Source: Artemia franciscana | Lineage: Eukaryota; Arthropoda; Branchiopoda; Anostraca; Artemiidae | Direction of reading: 5' to 3' | DNA: 64,000 nt | Assembly: GCF_032884065.1 (NCBI RefSeq) | Contig: NC_088881.1 | Coordinates: 14,656,039-14,720,038 of the forward strand | In this document: positions 11,201 through 23,145 of the stretch, piece by piece | How the letters are laid out: each line of letters begins with the position of its first letter | Position numbering within the stretch: position 1 is the stretch's first letter | Notes under the pieces: model-generated | Database searches by the model: none | Told to the model about the DNA's origin: nothing | The model's input: the letters and a program-made list of their open reading frames with translations, nothing else | Translations under genes and position numbers: made by a program

Positions 11201-12219
11201 AAATGAAGGTGCAAAAACATCTTTGTCTCCTATTAGTTTGTCAGAAAATGGACTGACAGTCTTTTTTTAAGTTTTAAACATATATCTGAAGGTTATTATG
11301 ATCAAGTGTTTTATTTATGCGTTTTTTTTATGCATTAAAAAAAGACAAAAAAACCTTGAAAATTTTTGTTTGTTCAAGATATGGCCCAAAACTTCTTCTG
11401 ATCACCTAAGACTTGCTCTACCTTTTTCAGCTCTGTTACTTAAGTTTAAATGTTTTTTATCATTCCAGACCAAAAAGCTAAAATGTGCAAAAATGAGGCC
11501 TTATATTTGGTCTCTCCAATCAGCTAGAAAACATCATTCGTAAGTTTTTTGGTCAAATGAACCTCTATGCACATAATAAACTAGAAACTAATCATATCTA
11601 CGTTGGTGTGTGACACCCCAAAATAGGCCCTAAACTTTGTTTGTGTCTGATAGACAAAACAATTTTGGGGGATATAGGCAGGCTAGGTAGACCTGATTGA
11701 AATGTGAAAATGATCTGTTTACTGAGCAGTGTTTTTTTTAATTTATCATAAAATCAGCCACAATACTACAGAAAAGTAATGTCATAATGCTATTCAAACC
11801 TTACAAATAAGAGTGGTCCTACTTCCTCTCCTTATCTAACCTTCTAAATGGCTCGAGTGTCATTTCTGTTTTTATTGAATATAGTAGACTTGTGTATTTT
11901 AAACAGTGTGTTATTCTCTCCCCTTCTCAAGCCCTTTGAATGGCTTTAGTTTCATTTCTATTTTTATTGAAAACAATGTTTATTTTGAAGTGTAGTTTTA
12001 ATTTGTCAAAACATAACAATACAAATCAAGATGGCGAGGAAGAACTAGCGAAAGTAAACTGATTGTTTAAAAATATCACGATATTAATTCCTGAGAAATT
12101 CTTAAAATTTTGAGTTTTTAGTACTACAGTTATTAGAGAGAAAAGTTTTTAATTACATATTATTTTCACTAAATTACAAATAACACTATAGCCTTTAGGA
12201 TATTCAGGGGGTATTAGCC

Positions 12220-12500
12220 CTACTATTGTTTGTAAAAGATTCCTTCTTTTCAGTTTAATTTGATTTTTCATTTTAATTTTTACTGGTTTGAGGCTTTATT
12301 TATTCATTTATAGCAGTATCTGTTACCTCTGTATGGTGGGATTATTTATTTTAATTTCTGTTTGCTTTACTTGTTGCTAGTAATTTCTTGTCATTTTGGT
12401 GTGAATTAGCATGTTATAGAACAGTATATCTGTCCGTATCGTTTTTTAATTTGGCTCTTCACTGTTCTTTGAAAAACTTATTTTTTGAGTATGCTCTATT
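12220..12500. repeat. Dispersed AT-rich repeat related to 61370-61620
   Basis: Ordered motifs CAGTTTAATTT, TTTTTACT, TTTATTTATTCATTTAT, TGTTACCT, GCTAGTAATTTCT and CACTGTTCTTTGAAAAAC are shared with 61370-61620. The inverse occurs at 19450-19700 and 60520-60780. It is one arm of a fold-back-type family. Confidence 0.5.
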
Positions 12501-14071
12501 TTTATTAGGTCCACAAAAGTCAAGCATTTTAAAAGAGTAAAGGTTAATGTTAAAACAAGCAAAAAATTACCCTAAAAACATGATATTTGTGGGCTGCGTA
12601 TCATCGTGATCCTTTTCTACACATGATCTGTTCTACTTTTTACAATATTTAATTCCAAATTAATGAACTAATCCTTATAAATTTGGAGTGTGTATTCTTG
12701 TGGACATTTAGCATGGTGCTTATGCTACTTTTGTTTTATTCTGCCACTTGGAATTGAAACATATTTTTGATGTAACTTTAAATCTTTGTAGTTAAATTGT
12801 AATTTCTCAAAATACTTCTTGCCAATAATTGGATTAATTTGCTTGAAAATTGCAGGCTTTATTAACCAATTCAAATGAACTCTCACTTGTGCATCCCTGC
12901 TTTGAAGTATAGAGCAAAGTTTTGCCATTCTCAAACGTTGTCTTGTCGAGTCTAGGACTTCCCTGTAACTTATTACTGGCTGAAATGTTTAAAAAAATGT
13001 TATTTTAGTTGAGGACTATTTCACTCCTCTCTGTCAACATTACTATCTGTTTAACGAAATGTTCAGCTTGTTTTGTTTAAGTGTGCTTCTGCAGGTGATT
13101 CCAAGATTTTAAAGCAATATTGTTTGATTGAAAAATCTCGGAAAAATTTCAGGCTATTATTAACCACTATTATTCCCATCAAATAGAATTCATAATTTCT
13201 AGACATCTATGTAGACAGATATGTAGGGCACCTCCTTAGGAGGCACGGATCAAGGGGGGCCTTGTCCCTGGGGGTCTATAATAGAAACTCGGGCATCCTC
13301 GCCAAGGGCCATAAATACAGATAGGGGAGGAAGAAGGCCCCTTAAATGTACACTCAACAGGGCCCACTGGCGTGTCCATCCGTCATTTGAGTAACAAATC
13401 TTCTCCCAGTTGTGGGTTAAATTGCATGGTGATCCAGAATACTATCTTGGGAGGATCCTCTATTGGAGGACAACTGCAGCAAGGCATAAGATCCATATCT
13501 ATGGACAACGGCCTCTGCAAAGAGCTGGCTCGACCCTTTTGGGGTACCTGCAAGACTGGAGACCTTGTGGTCAACTCTATTCCCGCTTGAAGTGTTGCCA
13601 CTCGAGGAAATTATAGCCTAGTAAACGACACTGCCTTTGCATGGGATTCTTATTAATGGATAATTCTTATGGGCTTGGTCTGTTTTGATGGGCGTTTTCG
13701 GGCTGAAGAACATGTTAATAAGCTAATTTATCTACTATGGGTTGCCTCGCCATAGTTGAATAACATTAGTAGGGATGAATATAGAATGAGTTGGAGGTAA
13801 TAGGCTTAGGACTGTATGTGCAGGATTTCAATTCTCGTTGATAGAAGAGCATCAACAAGTGCTGAAAACCATGTTGTGACCAAGATGGGTTCAGGATTCT
13901 AGAAAGCCTCCATTCATGCTCTAGGTCCTAGAGACTTCTTGCTACCCAGTTCTAAGCGGTTTTAAGCATTTTGATGTAGACTTAAGAAGATATATTGATC
14001 CCTCTCCAGCACTGGTATCATGGATCATTGCTTTTTCTGAGGTTAAAATAATTTCAATGATTTAAAGAGCA

Positions 14072-14380
14072 TAAAAATCGGAACTTGGAATGTTACGACG
14101 TTAAAAAAAATGACTATCATATCGAAATTTTGACAAGTGAATTCAGACTGTTTGAACTGGATTTATTAGGAGTCTCAGAAACTCATAACTCAGGGGTTGG
14201 AAGCATGAAATTACATGATATAGAATTTGTTTACTCAGGCAGGAAGGGTGGGGTACATAGACAAGGAGTAGGGCTTATGATGAATAAGGAAGCTGCCAAG
14301 CCTTGTTTAGGCTGGGATAAGATATTAATAAGATATAAAATTGGGATAAGATATAATAAGATATTAATAATAGAATACTA
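14072..14380 (+). pseudogene. Endonuclease-domain fragment of the RTE-like LINE
   Basis: The longest readable part of the LINE endonuclease. TWN (metal/phosphate region) and SETH, which includes the catalytic Glu, are visible in the order expected for APE-type endonucleases. The frame then runs into a short duplication of GATAAGATATTAATA near 14315-14365, which breaks it. Homology to RTE/CFDP2-like proteins is recalled, not searched. Confidence 0.75.
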
Positions 14381-15088
14381 ATTGCACATTTTATGACTAA
14401 AATGTTCAGGATATCATTTATTCCACAGTGATACCCCTGTTGAACCATCTAACGGAGAAGCTAGTGACTCAGATGAATTTTACTTACAGTTACTGGAGCA
14501 AATAGACAGGGTCCCAAGTAGGAATATGGGGTTTTACTTCGAGATTTTAACTCCCAGGTCAGTAGAAAGATGGATAGATGGTATCCTACCCTAGGTAAAC
14601 TTAGTTTAGGAAAAGAAAATAGTAATGGCTACAGCTTTTGAAATTTTGTAGACATAACAATATAGTTATAACCAATACAGTGTTCGGTCATAAAATGGCC
14701 CATAAGTTGACTTGATATTCATGTGATGGTTGTACAGCAAACCTCATTGATTATATTATTGTAAAATGAAGACTGACAGGACCAATACAACATATTAAAG
14801 TGAAAAAAGCAATCACCAGTGCAACAACACAAACACAGAAACAAATGCACACCATAAAAAAATAACCATATAAACAGAAGAGACAGACAGAAGGAGAAAT
14901 GAAGACTGCTTTTCTACTTTGGTAATTAATGTAGATTGGTACTTGAACGAGGCCTTAACGCTACTCATCCATCCAATTGCATAGGTCTAGCAGCATAGCC
15001 ATGCACAATCAACCGCAAAGAATAATCTGTACATAGGGTATATAGTAGTGATATTATTGATGTTAAAAGTAAATATCACCATCTAGTA

Positions 15089-15505
15089 GTGTGTAGGGCT
15101 AATTTAAAGCTGAAAGTTTGGAAGGTTAACTGCTTCCCAGGAAGTTATGATGTTGGTAGACTCCAGGATGAGAATTTGAGAAAAACTTTACAGAAGCAGT
15201 TACACACTAAATTTGAAAGTTTAAAGTTTGACAATGTGGAAGATGGTTGGAATAATTTTAGAAAAACTATTTATGACGTTGCTGGTGTCTTAGTGAAGAA
15301 AGTTAAGACTGCAGCTGCGAATATTAGTGAAAAGCTTCTTTTTAAATTAATTTTGAAGAGAAGTGGTTTGTACAAGAAATGTCTGAGTGATAGTAGGCTA
15401 CATATGAAAAAAAAAAGCAATGTTAAGAAAATGGAGAAAGCTTTAAAATATGAACTAAGGAGGTGGGAAGTGGAGGCCTTGGACAAAAAAAGCCGAGGAT
15501 CATAA
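15089..15505 (+). pseudogene. Endonuclease-RT linker fragment of the RTE-like LINE
   Basis: A 138-residue open stretch with GSYDVGRLQDENLR, FDNVEDGWNNFRKTIYDVAG and ALKYELRRWEVEALDKK. This is the basic, helical linker that lies between endonuclease and RT in this element type. It is lost in a frameshift and stops before the RT begins near 15740. No independent host function is implied. Confidence 0.65.
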
Positions 15506-17255
15506 TAGTACTGATAGATGGCATAATAGTACAATATTATACTGGCACTTTAATAAATTGAGAGGGAGTAGTCAATATGGACTTGTCCCATTTAAAGATG
15601 GGAACGGGTCAATAACTAGTGATAAGGAAAGAGTTAAAGAGAGGTAGGTGGAACATTTTGACAATGTGCTAAGCCAAGATACAGTTGCAAGAAAAGATAT
15701 AGAGAAAAATGAAAAAGTTTTGTGATACCTTGGATGTGAGGGAAGATTTGTTTTATGAGAGAGAATTAGTGACTGTACTAAATAGATTAAAAAATAATAA
15801 GGCTCTAGGTGCTGATAGTTTGGCAAATGAGTTTCTTAAATATGGTGGCTCTGAAGTTAGAAATTAATAACTGAAGATTATGAATATGATATTTGAAAAA
15901 GGGGAAGTACATTACAATTTTAGGAAAACTTTATTTAAACCCCTGTAGAAAAAAGATAATAAGAGTAAATGTTGTAATTATTGAGGCATTAGTCTGGTCT
16001 TTGTAGGTAGATAATTACTTAGTAATATGATACTTTTGAGATGCTGTAGACAAAGTTTTAAAAGAAGAACAGTGCGGTTTTAGAAAAAGTGGAGGATGTG
16101 TTGACTAAAATTTCACTTTTAGGTTAATAATTGAGAAATGCATCAGTTAAAAAACAATTTTAGGCCTCAGTTTTATAGATAATGAGTAAGCATTCGATTC
16201 TGCTTATAGAAGATCTTTAGCAAAGATCTTATCCTTTTATGGTATACCAGACAAATACATCGAAGTGATTAGTGCTATGTACGTGAATAATATTGCTGCG
16301 GTTAAGGCACGCATTGAGGTTAAGAGTGGGTTTTGTCTTATATCAGGATTTAAGCAAGGTTGTGTTCTATTCCCCTATGGATCATTTTAATGAACTTTGT
16401 CTTAAGGAGCACAGGAAAGGCAATGGGAGTCCACAGAATCAAATGGGGAGGAAAAACTCTCCGAGACTTAGATTATGCTGATGTTTTTAGCATCCTAGGT
16501 GAAAGTATCAGCAAAATGAATGAACTTTTAGAGGTTTTGCGAGTTCAGGGGGCTAGAATAGGCTTGAAAATTCATGTTAAAAGACTAAGTCATCAAGGCT
16601 AGGAATAAGTGATGATGAAAAGGTGATGTTGGGTAACAAAAAGATTGGTCAGGTAGGGAGCAGTGAATATGTCAAAAGTAGGATAGCCAAGGCTCGGTTT
16701 TTTTTTTTCACAGTTAGAAAAACTTTGAAAAATATGAATATAAGTCTGCAAACCAAGATTAGAATATTGGAAGTAAAGTGATGACAATAGCCAATAATGA
16801 CTCTGAAGCATGGGTGCTCCGAAAAGCGGATGAATATTTACTAGATGTTTTCCAGAGAAATTGACTATGGATTGTTCTGGGTACCCGGCTGACTGGCCGT
16901 ATTTCAAATTGTGGGCTATAAGAAAAATGTGTTTCAATTCCACTTTTTTAGGGTTATAATGAAAGAAAGGTTGAGATGGCTAGAGAACGTTCTACGGATG
17001 AAGGATGACAGATTGCCGAAGATTTTCCTTTTCGGCCAACCGTCTAGGGCTAAGCGGAAAGCAGGTCATCCTCGTGTGGGGTAAGATGATTTCAAAAGGA
17101 AAGATTTAAAGGAAATCGGAATTTCCTGGGAGGGAATAAGTGGGAAGCTTTAAATAGATTGGGATGGAGGAAGAGCGTGCGTAGCTGCGTATGGCCTCAG
17201 GCGGCTTGGTTCTGTTGTGAGCTGTTAGTAGTAGTAGTAGTAGTAGTAGAAGACC

Positions 17256-18109
17256 TCCTCTAAGAGATGAAACAATCTTCTTGATGGCCAGTATACACTG
17301 TTGAATGGAAGAAGAATGAAGAGAAGTAACTGTATTTCTTTGCTTAATTCAGTTACATTTGCTTTTACTTTTTAGAGCAAAATCCTGTCTAATGTTGGAC
17401 CTGTTTGATTCTATTTTGAACAGTAGCCACTTATGTTTTATTTCGCATAAAGAGTGAGTAAGTTTACATCTGTGTCTGGCCCTACACTGTGAGGGAGCTA
17501 GAGAAATATAGTTTCAGCCTAATTGGTTGCAGTGATTATGAATAACTTCTTAGACCGCACCGACTTTCCATTTGCAAATGAAACAAAATGAAAATTATAC
17601 CCTCTTCTTCTATATTTTCTTTCGTTTTATTTGCTAACAGTGACCATAGATAGATATAATCCGAGTACCATTCTTCTCTAGTTTAGAGTTGACACTGTCA
17701 CACACATGTTAACTTTGGATATTTCAGTTTGCAAGCTCATCAAGTATGAAGAAGCAGTCTCTGCTTCCTTGTTAAACTCTATCTGACTATTGATTCTAAG
17801 ACAAAGTATGGGCAGTTTCATTCATACCATGAAGTTTCGGCTCTCCATTCCTTGTTGACTCTTTATTGAAAATTTCAGCTGATGCTGAGGACATATTTTC
17901 TCAGTCTTTTTACCCAAAGAGTTCCAGCCATTAATTGCTCTATGTTTAAAAACTCCTGCCCTGATTTTGTGACTGAGTGTGGGCCTTTGATGCTATTTCG
18001 AGGGACGTGTTTTTCTTTTATTCATAAACTGTGTGAATGGTATATTCTTGTTTTGTTTACATACTTGTATATTCGTGGTTTGTTTCTGTGCTTGATAATG
18101 GTTTCTGTG
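17256..18109. other. Intron 1, unannotated
   Basis: Contains TTTCAGTTTGCAAGCTCATC-type unique-looking DNA and a 92-codon frame at 17882 without similarity to anything known. Nothing supported. Confidence 0.4.
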
Positions 18110-18845
18110 CAACTCAACCCTAGTTTAACTGAACCCCCATGCAACTCAACCCCCTTTTAACTTAGCCTAGTTTAATACATTTCCTCTTTAACCCTGTTTA
18201 GTTAAACTTCCATGCAACTCAGCCTTCATTCAACTGAGGTGGATTTAACCTTCACTTAATTCAGTCTTCGTGCAACTCAATCCCTGCTTAGATCAACCCC
18301 CATTCATTCCGTGGTGTTCAGCCCTCACTTAAATCAACCTTCTTTTAACTCAATCCTATTTTGCTCAACCCCCATTCAAAGCAACTCCATTCGCCCCAAC
18401 CCTCCTTAAATCGGCAATATACGTAGAAAATGTAAGTCAGCTCATTTTGTTGGAAATGATAAAAATTGACTGACAAAATGGTTAATTCGTTGATTAATTG
18501 TCATGTAAGTATTTTTTTCATGCTGCTTTAAAATAAAGCTGCCATCACCTCAAAAACAACAAGTTATCTATCTTCTTTATATATTTGAAATCGGCAAACT
18601 TTTCATGCCCAAGGACACTTAAATTTCATGGTTGCAGCAATGGAATTGAGTTGCATGAGTGTTTGGTTAAATGAGGGTTGAAGTACATGGAGGTTAAGTT
18701 AAATGGAGATTGAGTTAAACATGATTGAGTTAAATTAGGGTTGAGTTGAATGGGGGTTTAGTCAAACGGGGGTTCAGTTCAACAAGAGTTCCATTAAATG
18801 GGTTGAGTTGAACAGAATTCAGTTAAACTTGAGTTCAGTTACATG
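18110..18845. repeat. Minisatellite arranged as an inverted repeat
   Basis: 18110-18420 is a run of imperfect ~17-20-bp units on the theme CAACTCAACCC-TTTAACT. 18640-18845 is the opposite orientation (GGGTTGAGTTGAA, AGTTAAA). Between them is ~220 bp of unrelated AT-rich DNA. Units vary, so each arm is a degenerate array rather than a recent expansion. No ORF. Confidence 0.75.
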
Positions 18846-19106
18846 CACTCCCTTGATGATAGCTTTAGGATGTGCAATGTTTAACTGTATTGTTTCTCAG
18901 CAAGCCCCCAAGTGTATTTTGTGGTCTTTGTTTTACCCTTTTATTCAGCTGTACGTCACTTTTATAAATGAAGCCAGCATAGTATATTCGAAGGTCCATG
19001 GCTGGTCTTCTAAATATCCTCTATAAGTTCAGAAAGAATCTATTTGACCAGCTGCTGGGTTTTTTGTTGAGGAACCAAAGACTTGAGTCTGCTTTACATA
19101 CGACGA

Positions 19107-19390
19107 GTGTGGAATGTTTGTGGAACTTCATGGCGTTATCCATTGTGATTCGCAGATCTGTACCACGGGTACAAGTTGGAAGTGATATGACAGACGATAT
19201 CTGGCTATCCTTCATTCTGTATTGGTGCTACTGATTATTGTGACCATGCGGGTGTGGAATGTTTGTGGAACTCCATGGCGTTATTCATTGTGATTCACAG
19301 ATCTGTACCACGGGTGCAAGTTGGAAGTGATATAACAAATGATATCTGGCTATCCTTCATTCCCTAGTGGTGCCACTGATTATTGTGACC
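19107..19390. repeat. Tandem duplication, 145-bp unit, two copies
   Basis: 19107-19251 is repeated at 19252-19390 with about a dozen differences. Both begin GTGTGGAATGTTTGTGGAAC and end CTGATTATTGTGACC. The interior includes AGATCTGTACCACGGGT in both. No function seen. Confidence 0.85.
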
Positions 19391-19439
19391 AAACAGAATA
19401 GGTACACACTTTGATATTAAAGAAGATGGACACTGGCCT

Positions 19440-19740
19440 GTGCATGCTTATATGTGTCAGTTAAAAAAAAAAAACTTTGCAGAAAAGAAGTTTTTCAAAG
19501 AAAAGTAAAAGAGCCATGCTAAACTTAATACAAGCAGAAATCAATTTTTATAATAACTTAAGCTCAAAACGACCACAAATTGCAGCTAAAGAATAAATGA
19601 AGCCCAAAACGAACAGAAATTAAATAAACAATCATAGCAAACATACTAGTAACAGGTAAAAACGTAAATGAAAAGATAACTTTTAAAACGAGTGATTACT
19701 AAATTTAATATTCAAGACAATTTTTAAATAAACAAAAATC
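19440..19740. repeat. Dispersed repeat arm (same family as 60520-60780)
   Basis: Shares AAGAAGTTTTTCAAAGAAAA, AAGAGCCAT, CAAGCAGAAAT and TCAAAACGACCA with 60520-60780 in the same orientation, and the inverse with 61370-61620 and 12220-12500. It abuts a stretch rich in GCAGTNNCAGT trinucleotides (19890-20010), whose inverse is at 60255-60375. Confidence 0.6.
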
Positions 19741-20029
19741 ATCACAGTAAAACGTGATGATTCGAAGTTTTTCAACATCGAAGTTTTTTTTTAATATCAA
19801 GGTTTCATCAAACTTTCAATACATCAAAGTGATGTTTTTCCAACATTGGAGTTTCAAAGTTAAACATTCCCTGAAAGTAGATTTAGCAGCAGTTCCAAGC
19901 AGTCGCAGTCACAGTTGCAAGTTGTCCCAGTTGGAATTAGTTACAGCTGCAGTCATAACCAATCTCATTTGCAGCCGCAATGTAGTAGCAGTAGTAGCTG
20001 TGGCCTTGAAAATTTCAAGTTAATACCCA

Positions 20030-21340
20030 TACAAGTTCCTAAGATATTGTAGATACGCCTTTTTGATGACTTGGATGATGATAGGCTCTTTTGATATAGC
20101 TCAACATACCACTCAACATTTACCGAAATTTTGCCTCTATACCCATAGCCTTACGGACATACTCAGGATCAAATATTCCTCCCTTTCCCAATGATCAATT
20201 CTGCATGTAAAAAATGGACAAAATACATAATTTATATTTCTTGCCCCTGGAGCTGTGGGGGTATTGAATCCCGAGGGTTATAGCTATTATACTTACTGAC
20301 TGTTTTGAATTATTTGGCTTTTTAAGTTATCTATCATTGTTAATGGAGGCATCTAAAAGGATAAGATGGGGAGGGGGTCTCCCTCCGTTCCTTTATCAAC
20401 ATACCTTTAAAGTTCCAACTTCATACCCTTAGCCGCTCCTTAGATATTGCTGTTATGTCCTTCTAACAACCCTCCTGCGTATAGTGTGTTTGATTTTGTG
20501 TGACATCCTTCTCAACAGTTTCTAAAAGTTGTACCTTGATAGCTTCTGCCTGTTTGGAGACTCAGGATCAAACATACCCCCTTACCCAATAAAACACTTG
20601 TCCCATGAGCTGTTGGGGTTATGTCATCCCCGGAGGTATAGTTATTTGACTTTCAGGTTATTTTGAACAAGATGGCTGTGCCCAAATTTGATCAGACACC
20701 TTTGGAGGGAAGGTAACTAAAAAGAAAATGGGAAGGGGACTGGTTGACCTCCCACCACTTTTTAACGTCTTCTTCAACATGTCCTTAAAATTTGAACTTA
20801 ACACACATCTAGAATAAAAAGTCCCCCTTTTCCTAATGATAGATCCACTATGTAAAAAACGGCAAATTGTATAATTTACTATCATTGTCCTGGGGGCTGA
20901 TGAGACATTGCATCCCTGGAGGCATAGTAACTAAACCTTTCTATTGCTTTTAGCAAAATCACTGTTTTAAAATTTTGATCAGTGATGAGGGAAAGGAGAA
21001 TCTAAAAAGAGCAAGGGAGCTGGCTCCCCGCCAATAGCTCTACAACATCCACCGAATCTTTCAACTTGATGTCCTTAGCCATTACTTAGATATTGACAAT
21101 AGAGCCTTATGACAACCAGTACTGCACACAGTGTGTTTTATTATGTTCGGCATCCCTCTCCATACCTGTGGTTGGTTATGTCATCCCCGTAGGCATAGTT
21201 ATTTAAGCTTTAAACTATTCTGTCAAAATGTCCATTTTAAAACTTTGATTTAATCTTTTTGGAGGTATGGTTACTAAAAACGCTATTAAGGAGGTTATAA
21301 GTCCTCTGGCTACTTTTTTCATATGAAGTGCCCCTGGGAA
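20030..21340. repeat. Tandem block of diverged ~280-bp repeats
   Basis: A motif of the form CTG-GGGG...CATCCC-GGAGGNATAGTTATT recurs near 20250, 20605, 20885 and 21165, about 280-355 bp apart. Each is followed by a TTTTGA(A/T)CA-type block. Each unit also has a G-rich ending (GATGGGGAGGGGG or similar). The same unit occurs inverted at 58.3-60.3 kb and as parts of the palindromic elements at 42-44 and 51-52 kb. No coding sequence. Confidence 0.6.
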
Positions 21341-22139
21341 AAAACAAACAAATTGATTATAAATCATTCAAACCTTACGGTTTTCTGCTTTAGGCAACGT
21401 CATAGCGTTGTTTTCAGCTGAGTTTTGATAAATAAAGTGCTAGTTCTGCATAGTTGTACAAATTAAGGGCGATATCAGTAGTTAGTCTGTTTGTAATAAT
21501 TTAATAGATCGTTGCCTGAAAGCGTGCTTATTATGTAATCTGACAATATACACAGCTTTCTGACCATGTAGGGTAACCAACTTTCGTTCAGCAACTTTCA
21601 GCAAAACGGGCCATGCTGTATGTGAGTCGGCAAAATTGCTTTAAACGTTATGCGATTCGGCAAAGGAGAACTGCAAAATACATGTAGTTAGAGATGTCTT
21701 CAATTTAGACCATTTGAAAGAGAGCTTTCTTTGACTCAAGATAGCGTTTGCAACTCAGTTTCGACAAAAGTGCCATATTTTTTACCTTTCCCATTACAGG
21801 CACCCACAAATATTTTCCTTTTTTTTGTTTGCAGTGTTTTATTTCTGTCGAAAAATATTAAAACTTTTTCCAGTGATCAAGGACCATACTTGATCACTGT
21901 AGCTACTATTTGTAGTCAGAGTTCAAGCTGTCAACATCTCTTTAAGTTCAAAGCTACTGTACCAGAGACATTCCGTGATTGTTGACCTTTGCATGATTAA
22001 ATGGCAAAACAAAAACAATATTATTCAGAGAGCAGACTACGAGTTACATATAACTCAATTAAATGTGCCAATTGTTACTCTTGGTTCCACGCAGGGGCCG
22101 AAAAATGTACTAGGATAGATATTACCAATTGGAGTAACT
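21341..22139. other. Intron 1, unannotated
   Basis: Unique-looking DNA with paired CGGCAAA/ATGCGATTCGGCAAA motifs near 21630-21665. No gene or element recognised. Confidence 0.4.
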
Positions 22140-22567
22140 CCTGAATGTACTTTGATTGCTCCACTAAATTTAAGGTAAACCTAACTTCTTCTATGGGTCT
22201 TTCTGTACCCTGTTCTGGCCTCCCTCGAACGCCTCTTACCCCAGTTAAGAGAAAAAGAATTGTTAGCGTTTTAAGTGACCTAAGCAGTCCTACTCCTTTT
22301 CGTGACCCTCTACACAGCCAGATTTCTTTCTTAACAAAAAAAAAAAACAAAAAAACTTACATCACGAGGCTGGGTTTAGTTCAATCGGTCCTACAGTTTC
22401 CCTTGCCCACCCCAGTGCCAAGGTCTCGAAGTTCTTCTCGAAGACTTAACGCACGTATCGTGCCAAGCCACTGAATGCAGCATGGATAAATCTAATCAAG
22501 CAGACAGCGTCACGGCAGTCCCCTCCTTACACCCGGATGTATACAAAAATACAAAGATACAAAAATA

Positions 22568-23145
22568 TTGACTTTAAAAGAAAAGTTAACGGATGTGTTA
22601 ATGCTTATTTCAGATTTTCTGTCAATTCACAAAAGTTATTCAAGAAGTCACCCTATAAATAATTCCATCCTAAACGAGGTAAATAACGCTTTAGACTCTC
22701 ATCATCAAAAAAATGCATTGTTCTTAAGCTCAATGAATATTAATGAAAGAAGCAGAGGATTAAGTTCATCAACTTCGGCCACTACAAGTGACATAGATCT
22801 AAGTTCAGAAATTGCACCTGACCTTAGTATCACCTCTGTTCAACCTAATTATAATCCTAACCTTAAGAACATAGATGCCCAAATTCATTTTGATAGTAGG
22901 GAAGTGAATCTGACTAGTAATAATGACCTCCCCGCTAATACTCGCAAACGTGCCAATCTAATTTTGGCAGGTTTCTGCAAATTAGGAGATAAATGTGATT
23001 TTAGGCATATCTTGCTCCAAGCAAGGTGCAGGAAAAAAGTATTCCTGATAATAGTGTTTTTAAAAACTGCAAGTTTTTTAAGCAAGGAAATTGCAAATTA
23101 GGTCCAAAGTGCCCCTATAATCATGGATCTATTACCCATGACCGG
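22568..23145 (+). pseudogene. LINE ORF1 remnant with two CCCH zinc-finger motifs
   Basis: An open stretch of 177 codons with a Ser/Asn-rich N-terminal part. A C-x5-C-x3-H half finger, CKLGDKCDFRH, lies near 22976-23010. Its first Cys is readable only in another frame, suggesting a one-base frameshift. A second finger, CKFFKQGNCKLGPKCPYNH (C-x7-C-x5-C-x3-H), is encoded at about 23065-23124 in the next frame. CCCH fingers bind single-stranded RNA in known proteins, so an RNA-binding ORF1 role is inferred. It could also be a captured host segment. Confidence 0.65.

Larger units (their letters stand above)
7569..13199. other. Tom1 intron 1, left part
   Basis: Apart from the repeats listed at 8270, 10070 and 12220, I see no coding or RNA signal. 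The open frames at 7856-8170 (minus, 104 codons) and 9801-10157 (plus, 118 codons) match no known family and have no intron signals. Confidence 0.5.
13200..17255 (+). mobile_element. RTE-like non-LTR retrotransposon relic with (TAG)n tail
   Basis: A decayed LINE. From 14072 the translation reads IKIGTWNVTTLKK, then LDLLGVSETH and YSGRKGG, the apurinic-type endonuclease signature of RTE/craniofacial-development-protein-2-like elements. The reverse transcriptase follows in broken frames (15740-16600: SETH-type endonuclease end, then EEQCGFRK, GFKQGC, and YADV in place of YADD near 16475). A C-terminal RLRWLENVLRMKDDRLPK block lies near 16970. The 3' end is a TAGTAGTAG microsatellite at 17226-17249, typical of RTE tails. 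13200-14070 is probably its 5' part. Many stops and frameshifts make it inactive. Confidence 0.8.
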
